From: Rhizomys pruinosus
Lineage: Eukaryota > Chordata > Mammalia > Rodentia > Spalacidae
Reading direction: 5' to 3'
Assembly: GCA_009823505.1 (NCBI GenBank)
Contig: VZQC01005092.1
Span: forward strand, 198,345-262,344
DNA: 64,000 nt
In this document: positions 57,043 to 64,000 of the stretch, piece after piece
Position numbering within the stretch: the stretch's first letter is position 1
Layout: each line of letters starts with the position of its first letter
Position numbers and translations under genes: made by a program
The notes under the pieces: model-generated
The model's database searches: none
What the model was told of the DNA's origin: nothing
The model's input: the letters and a program-made list of their open reading frames with translations, nothing else

Positions 57043-58600
57043 ACAGATAGTTTTGCCTCCAGAAAAAGAGCCAAAAGGCCAAGGCTGTGACTTTGGCCTT
57101 GTAGTGTAGTCACTTTCCAGATTTCACATGACTACCTGAAGTCAGTAGAACCTACAATACCCATCCAGAATTCAAGCTGCCAAGATATATAGGAAAATGT
57201 GATTTTAGCTTTCTAGCCCGTGCATTATGGAAACATTAGAGAAATCCAAGCCCAGTGCCCACCACCAAAGACAAGTGACCTCATCCATGAAAAGTAAATG
57301 CACATACACAGAGGGCGAGGAAAGTGATGCTTGATTAGAGAGAAACGTGTTAGAAGTAGTGTTTCCAAAGTGAATGGTATCTTCCAAAGGAATAGACTAA
57401 TTGCACTCACTATGGTGTCTGTTATTCTTTAGCAGCTTTAGCACCTTCAGGAATTCCAGAGCCTGGTACTGTCATTATTTCTGAGAAACTTCAGGTCTGC
57501 TATATCTCTAATGGGTACCTAGCTCTGTTGTTTTGTTTTCGAGTTTATAAGACATCTCTTTCTTAGACATGCGTATCTTGTTTCCCTTCTATTGTATGCA
57601 AGCAATGAAGGGCTCTTCAGTGAGTGTGATTTATTGCAGACTATCTACATGCACAGTATAAATATTTACTCAGTTCCACAGGGAGAGTCCATAAAGGTAG
57701 TGGAGGGATGGCCCCAGGTGGCTGGACCAGGAAGCAGAGCTCTCTCAGACTCAAAAGCAAACAAGAAAAACAGAGAGCAAGCTGGAAGTGGAGCAAGGCT
57801 ATGAATGTTCAAAGCCTGCCTGTAGTAACACACGTCCTCCAGCAAGACTACACCTTCTGAAGAGTTCATGACCTCCGCAAATAGCACCATTTACTGAGGA
57901 CAAAATTCCAAATACTTGAGCTTCTGGGGAGCATTTCTCATTCACAGGGTTTTAATTGAGTCAACTGACATTTTATAGTTTCTTAGTGCCCCTACTGTAT
58001 GTAGTCTTTCACATCAAAACACCTTCCTGTAAGTCCGTGATTACAATCAGAGATGGAGCAGTATTTTGCACCAAGAGGTTTTGATGATGTTTGTATTTCT
58101 TTGTCACGGCTGGTGCTATGCCATCTTCTTTTGTAGTTCCTTCTATTTGGCTGATTTTTCACTAACGCTGCAATAGAGTGCAGCTATTGTGTCTCTTTTA
58201 ACAGAAAGAGTTTCTTTCTTATTATCTTCTTTTGGTTGTTGAAATTTCAAGTGTTCATCTTAGTGTCAAGAAGCTGGCAAGAAATACAAGTGTGACAAAA
58301 GCGAATGACAAACCCAAACACATGTAAATGCTATTTACAATTTTCAATGACTTGTGAGTCTAAATCTTCCCGAGGCAAAATAAGTTGAAAGGCAAAGTGA
58401 TTAGTTTTGTATTTCAAGACAGAAATTCCACTGCTATATAATTTATGTGGGAGTGATCAATATCAATCAAATAAAACAAAGTTCAAGGGATTATCCAATA
58501 ATTTGGTTGTATCAACATTTCATAGAATGAAAAATTGGTCATAATAAATATGTTATTAGTTAGAAGTTTGCAGTAAATGGCAAAAATGCTCATAAAATCT
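57043..58600. other. No recognised feature
   Basis: Apparently unique; no repeat family seen. Confidence 0.4.
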
Positions 58601-58970
58601 GTATAGCTCTTCCCACCAAAATGTAGTATCCATTTTTCTACTCCTTGAATTTGGACATGGCTATGTAACTTGCCTCAGTTAAAATCTTGAGAATTTCTCT
58701 GCACTGTGCCTTTATTATTTTGCTGCTGTGAACTCATATGCCAATGTGCTAAGTGGTCTAAGCTGGCCTTTTTGAGAATAAAAGACAATATGTTCTACTC
58801 AGACAGCCATCCAAGATAATCTAGTTGAGGCCTCAGATATGTCAATGAAGCCATCCTAGGCCATCAACTCCAGCCAATTCAGCTCTTACCAGAGAGCAAA
58901 CCAGATGATCTACAGAATGATGAGTAAATAAGATGTCTGTTTTACTTAAGCACTAAATTGTACCAAGGTG
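58601..58970 (+). mobile_element. Possible ancient LTR-like relic
   Basis: acatggctatgtaacttgcc, accagagagcaaaccagatg and gtctgttttacttaagcac recall an old mammalian LTR-type repeat. Weak. Confidence 0.3.
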
Positions 58971-59174
58971 TGGTAGGCAAAATTCCTAATCTAGGCCAGA
59001 AGATATCCTGTACTAATCTTGTAGACTATTATAGAGTGATGAATGATGAAGTTATCTCATATAGTACAGTGAATTTTAAGGAAGTTTAGATTTTATTATC
59101 AGAGGGGTGTCAGTTAAGATGGTAAAATAGAAGCCCTAGAGATACGCTGACCTAAGAATAATACAAGGTCCAAA

Positions 59175-59335
59175 AATTCAGGTTTTAGATTTTATTTTAT
59201 GACAGGGTCTCTTATGTTATAGGCTGGCTTTGAATTCCATATGTACAGAAGAATGACCTTGAAGTTCTGATCTTCCTGCCTCCACCTCCTGAGTATTGGA
59301 ATTACATGTATGTACCACCATGCCCCATTTATGTG
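59175..59335 (-). mobile_element. Old B1-related SINE
   Basis: tatgacagggtctcttatgt, aggctggctttgaattccat, gagtattggaattacatgta: diverged reversed B1. Confidence 0.7.
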
Positions 59336-59392
59336 GTTCTAGGGCTCAAAAACTAAGGGCTATTTCCATACTGATCAATAATCTACACACTA

Positions 59393-59778
59393 GGGCTGGA
59401 GAGATGGCCTAGTGGTTAAGAGCGCCGACCGCTCTTACAGAGGACCCGGGTTCGATCCCCAACACCCCCATATGGCGGCTGAGAACCGTCTGAAACTCCA
59501 ATTCCGGGACAACTCCAGTTCCAGGGGAATCCGACACCCTCTTCTCACCTCCGCCGCATTGCACGACACGGGTGCACACACCTGCATGCAGACAGTACAT
59601 TGATACACATACAGAAATAAATAAATGCCGGGCATGGTGGTGCACACCTTTAATCCTAGCACTTGGGAGGTAGAGGCACACAGATCTCTGTGAGTTCGAG
59701 GCCAGCCTCGTCTACAGAGTGAGTTCCAGGACAGCCAGAGCTACAGGGAGATCCTGTCTCAAAAAGACCAAAAAATAT
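59393..59778 (+). mobile_element. B2-B1 composite flanked by one TSD
   Basis: 59393-59627 is a B2 of the internal-duplication subfamily with intact CpGs. It runs straight into a full B1 at 59628-59775. The 15-bp target duplication ataatctacacacta (59378-59392) and ataatctacagacta (59779-59793, one mismatch) lies outside the pair. I see no separate duplication around the B1. Confidence 0.92.
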
Positions 59779-60716
59779 ATAATCTACAGACTAAGATAGA
59801 TCCTTAACCTTCCAAAAAATCCTTTGTGAGACCCTAGAAAAGTTAAGAAATTACAGTATCCCAGACAAAGTCAAAGTCAAGAACAGATGCATTTAAATAG
59901 CAGCACATAATGTTCTCTGTGTTGTACCAGCCCCTTCCTCAAGCCAGTACAGCTCAGCATCATTGCAAGAAGGCATTTAACTCACAACTTCCCTTTTAGG
60001 AGAGAAAAATAGACCATATATGAAATGTCCTGAATTTTGTGTGATCTGTCCAATAAAATGATCTCTGTATTATTGAGTCAGAATGTTGACAGGGAAATGA
60101 TTTAGCTGGATGCCTAAAGGTTGCTAAGAACAACCCAGAGGTCAATAGCTCATTGTGGTACAGCTTCTGGTATCAGGAGAAAGCCCCCAGATCATGACTT
60201 ATGAGTAGAAATATAAGTATAAACTATGCTCAACATTCTAGATTTTTCAAGAAGCTGCTCAAAGAGTGGTTTTTTTCTTCTCTGATACAGAGTGCTGATC
60301 AGAAACTCACATCCTTCAGATACCTGGATGCCACAGAAGACATAGGAAATCTCAGTGGCTTATGGCAACAGAGGGTCTGAAATACCATAAATGGATATAC
60401 AATGGAACAAGAGATCATAAGGTCCTGGAAGAGAAACTGGTAAACTAATAAGGAAATAATACATACAGGCCCAGAGAATATTCATTCTCATAAAAAGCTC
60501 AAGAGGCCAACACAGTTTCTAGTTCACTGATGGGCAAAAGTTTTTCTGTGTATGAAGCCCATCCATAAAGACTAGAGGAAAAGGCTACTTTTTCCAAATG
60601 CACAAATTAACAAAAATATGAAGAAAAAATGCACAAAGAAATTAGTAAATATGGCCACAGGAGCAAAAGAAATCCACAGAAAGCCATCCCAAAAGATATA
60701 TAAGAATTACTTATCA

Positions 60717-60942
60717 GGGCTGGAGAGATGGCCTAGTGGTTAAGAGCACCAGCTGCTCTTGCAGAGGACCCGGGTTTGATCCTCAGCATCCACATGGTGG
60801 CTGAAAACTTTCTTTGACTCCAGTTCCAGGGGAATCTGACGCCCTCTTCTGACCTCTGTGGCATTGCATGACACGGGTGCACAGACCTACATGCAGACAG
60901 TACACTCATACACATAAAAAAATAAATAAAATTAAAAAAAAT
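60717..60942 (+). mobile_element. B2 SINE with short TSD
   Basis: Full B2, no internal duplication. attacttatc (60706-60715) and attacttgtc (60944-60953) flank it. Confidence 0.92.
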
Positions 60943-61079
60943 GATTACTTGTCTAAGACATCAAAATATTCTGCTTGAGGTAACTCAGGCTACTATATCA
61001 AAATGCATACAGCCAAATGAAATCAAGAATACAATGCCTAAACAAAATTAGAATACTAAAAAGAAACCAGAAACTGAAT

Positions 61080-62113
61080 TAGATAGTAAGGCCATACTGC
61101 TGGGAGCACCACACACTTGAGTTGTAGAATGCAAAGAAATTAATCTAGAAATGAACTAGACTCTTCCTCCCATTGTGCTGGAAGATGTTACAGAGGCTTC
61201 TAGGGGAGAACAATCATCAACAATCTTACCCAGCTGTTAGACCTGCCATATGGGTGCTTCCTACCTATATTCATATTACCTACCAGGTAATATATGGATA
61301 CAGGTACAATAGTAGTATGACTGATAAGGGGGAAACCAACCACTTTCTGCTTAGCATTGAAATCCCCTCCACAGGAGAGAATCCATTCTTGGTACTGTAA
61401 ACCTGCTAAGAAGCCTATAGCAAGAGAAATCACAGATCTTAAGGGGGAATGTACTATAGCTGATTAGTTAACTTGACATGTTTTCAAAATACCTTCAAAA
61501 TATTAATGTTTATACTCGTAAATCAGTATAACTCTTAGTCTGGATCAGAGAAATTTCTTTGTGCACTGGGCAGTGAATCTAGAGAGTCACAACTGGTCAA
61601 AGCACTAAGAATAAATTTCTACGGTCCAGGAAACATCACAGTTTGAAAGTGTGTAAGTATGGAGTAGAGAAAGACTATAAGAGCTCGAGAATGGGGAATA
61701 GTGTTATGAAACATGGTATTCTGATATGATATGGCCATTGTAATCATAAACTCATGAACTTACAGGAGCTGTGATTACCTGCACACGAATGGTACTAGGC
61801 TGGGTCTATCAAAAAACTCCCTCGTGGGTCGGGGAGGGGCTCATGAGGCCTTCTTCCCCTTTCCCTGGGGAGGAAGAGGCATTTTCCTCAGTTCCTCAGT
61901 GGTGTAGCCACTGACAAGTAGTACAAATTCCAGTAAACAGCCTCCATTCTCATGTAGGCCACCCTAATTAAACTTAATGGTTCACAAAATAAAGACATGA
62001 AAGTAGGAGGAGGACTAGTTTGAAAGAAGGCATTCAACAGGAAAGGGAGTGGGAGAAGACAGAATTATTGAGGGTGGATTTGAAACATTGCATACATGCA
62101 TGAAATTAAAAAT
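61080..62113 (+). mobile_element. Lx-like L1 3' UTR
   Basis: caatcttacccagctgttag, ttggtactgtaaacctgcta, actggtcaaagcactaagaa, tcatgaacttacaggagctg, cagtggtgtagccactgaca and the end catgcatgaaattaaaaa follow the rodent L1 3' UTR in order. It abuts L1 5'/ORF1-type sequence, so either ORF2 is deleted or two L1s are joined. Confidence 0.85.
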
Positions 62114-62412
62114 CCAGGAAGTGCCAGCAGAAAGGTTGGGCCGTCTGAACACTGAAAGGAAGAAAAGCATCAGACTGCTACAGGCATCAAACCTCTCTGT
62201 GGATCCTACTTGTAACAACTATTTATAATGAGTCCTAATGAAACTTACCTTCTAGGTGCCGCAAAGTTTTAATAGGAGAGATTTTCTTACCTCTCCTTCA
62301 TAGAACAAGGAGGACTATGATGATGATGAGGTCGTTCTCTAACTGTAAATTGGAGCCAACTGTCATAGAGGTAATCTCTTAAAAAACCAGTAAAACCACC
62401 TTCTTTAATTAA
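62114..62412. other. Unclassified, probably L1-related flank
   Basis: No clear family; contains (GAT)n at 62319-62333. Confidence 0.35.
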
Positions 62413-62747
62413 CTAATTGACATAGGAACTGTGAAAAGGATTATTCTCTATTCAGAACCAAATATAATAGTAAAGTCTCCTTAAGCTGTGCAGTTAAGCA
62501 AAATATATTAATACAGGAGAGCTCTGATATCAGCAATAGATTATTCTACCAAGGAGATGTTGGCCAGGGGATCCAAGCCCCCCCAAAAGGTGAAGGCTTC
62601 TTGCCTGTAAACTGGGATACCTGCAAGAAGAGAGGTGATAAGGCCCTGCTGTCGATGACCTGATGTGAGCATGGGAAATATGTATTGAGACGGCACTTGC
62701 AAGTGTACAGTTGGTCTCTGGAATACCAGAGGGTGTTACCAAAGGCC
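62413..62747 (+). repeat. Inverted repeat, left arm
   Basis: Matches the reverse complement of 63688-64000 at roughly 88-90% by eye, for example gaaaaggattattctctatt and accaaggagatgttggccag. The left arm has an extra block of about 16 bases near 62645. Part of an interspersed repeat, likely L1 3' UTR-related. Confidence 0.9.
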
Positions 62748-63645
62748 ATTAAACCAATAAAGCAAATAAAGGTCTCCTTGAGTCAAGCAAGACTCCTCCG
62801 ACAGCACCAGATACACCTGACCTGCCTGGAAATACTGTGCAGCAGTGGCAGACATAAGCCTGTATATACCAAATCTAATCGGCTATTGGCTCTCTCCTTG
62901 GAGGAATAACCCACGGTTGATGCCACAAGGTTACATCCTCTAATGGTCAGAAGATGTTACAAGCCACAGTAAAACCCTGTCATATTTAACAGAAAAAAAT
63001 ATAATTCATGGATTAACATACCATCCAAACATCTGTATCTATACCAAAGTAACCTATGATAACAATTAATACTGTTTAAATACCTATATATCTATTTGCT
63101 TGTGCTTCACTAGTAGGATCGAAAGGTTATTCCTGAACAAACTGTCAGCCCATGAAAGAAAACAGCCAGAATTGACCAGAGTCCAAGACAACAGCTCCAG
63201 AGAAAATAGACTGTTTTGCTTCTCATCCACCTGTGCCCCTTTTCTAAGCCTAGGGAACAATCTGCGGAAGAGGGTGTGTAGTAGAATGAAAGGGCTGTGA
63301 TTGGGATGAATGGTGAAACTACAGCAATATAGCCTGGAAACTCATCTGATCAACTTGTTTGAACATACAAGCCTCCCAGCTGGATGGTGGGACCCTTGGG
63401 CTGTGTGGGTTTGGACACAGCTGCTTGCAAATTAGTTTTACATGAAGGATGCATGTACTCATAAATTATCACTTATTGCTAAAAAATGAAAAAAAAACTG
63501 AAAGATGCAGGACAGTTATGGCAGAATGCATGATCTGGGATGAGGTGGGGTGGGTTGGGGGGAAGGGAAGGGGAAATATGCCTGAACTGAACTGGAAAAT
63601 GATGTATGAAATACTCAAAGCATCAATAAAAAATATGTAGTTACT
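62748..63645 (+). mobile_element. L1 3' UTR end with G-quadruplex tract and A-tail
   Basis: cttttctaagcctagggaac and the downstream 63282-63640 block equal the parts found (rearranged) at 28824-29203. A G-run cluster at 63547-63573 (GGGG, GGG, GGGGGG, GGG, GGGG) fits a G-quadruplex. Ends in atcaataaaaaatatg with AATAAA. Confidence 0.8.
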
Positions 63646-64000
63646 TATTTTAATTTTTTTTAATATTTAAAAATATTTTTTTTTCATTTTTTAACAACAC
63701 TCTCTGGTATTCCAGAGACCATCTGTACAGTTGCATGTGTGGTCTCAATACATCTTTCCCATGTTAAAGTCAGGTCTTCGCCTCTCTTCTTGCAGGTATC
63801 CCAGTTTAGAGGCAAGGTGCCTTTAACTTTTGTGGGGGCTTGGATCCCCTGGCCAACATCTCCTTGGTAGAATAATCCATTGCTGATGTCAGAGCTCCTG
63901 TATTAATATATTTTGCTTAAGTGCATAGCTTAAGGAGACTTTAGTATTATATTTGGTTCTGAATAGAGAATAATCCTTTTCACAGTTCCTATGTCTATTA
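63646..64000 (-). repeat. Inverted repeat, right arm, with A-rich tail; continues beyond the window
   Basis: T-rich at 63650-63690 (an A tail if read on the minus strand), then the reverse complement of 62413-62747 to the last base. The two L1-like copies lie tail to tail. Confidence 0.88.

Larger units (their letters stand above)
59100..61080 (+). mobile_element. L1 5' UTR / ORF1-region relic, carrying four SINEs
   Basis: gtcagttaagatggtaaaat near 59107 recalls an L1 5' end. 60520-60620 and 60950-61070 (aaatgaaatcaagaatacaa) recall the ORF1 region. Frames are broken. SINEs at 59180-59330, 59393-59778 and 60717-60942 interrupt it. Confidence 0.5.

Noticed and set aside
62530..62749. 67-70 codon minus frames in the inverted repeat arm
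   Set aside because: They lie in an interspersed repeat and are not preserved in the other arm, which has insertions and deletions.

Overview
This window looks like mammalian nuclear DNA from a muroid rodent. The SINE complement (tRNA-derived B2 elements and 7SL-derived B1 elements), rodent-type L1 fragments and MaLR-type LTRs all point there. The B2 copies and the L1 3' ends look more like a cricetid (vole/hamster type) than mouse or rat, but that is an inference from memory of family consensus sequences. I see no protein-coding gene, no convincing exon and no functional RNA gene. Almost every long open frame lies in a simple repeat, a SINE or an LTR/LINE relic. The window is best read as intergenic or intronic DNA.

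Layout. 0-6 kb: unique DNA with a purine-rich tract, two B2 copies, old MIR/L2 pieces and a compound (TG)n(GA)n. 6-17 kb: B1, an old L1 3' part carrying a B2, MIR/L2, an MLT1-type LTR, a MER5-like relic, three pure (GA)n tracts, and the least repetitive DNA of the window (10.3-11.8 and 12.2-13.5 kb). 16.0-16.4 kb: a ten-copy 42-bp minisatellite. 16.7-19 kb: rodent LTR-like repeats. 19-28 kb: mostly unique, with B2, MIR, a (GGAA)n tract and a triple-target-site B1 pair at 24.6 kb. 28.0-28.2 kb: a 5S rRNA retropseudogene inside a MIR. 28.7-29.2 kb: an L1 3' end with a 5' inversion, inserted in the tail of an older SINE. 30-43 kb: mixed LTR, L1, L2 and B2 relics. 43.7-45.4 kb: unclassified. 46.5-47.3 kb: an L1 3' end, a single N, then B2 and B1. 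48.1-48.9 kb: a 667-bp solo LTR with a perfect 6-bp target duplication inside a SINE. 50.7-55.5 kb: a minus-strand L1 cluster ending in degenerate 5' monomers. 59.1-62.1 kb: plus-strand L1 5' and 3' parts with several SINEs. 62.4-64.0 kb: a large inverted repeat that runs off the window.

Nothing here works as a gene system. The interest lies in the record of retroposition: nested insertions with readable target-site duplications, a twin-primed L1, B2-B1 composites, two B2 subfamilies told apart by a short internal duplication, and two single-N joins that fall exactly in B2 elements and are probably assembly faults.
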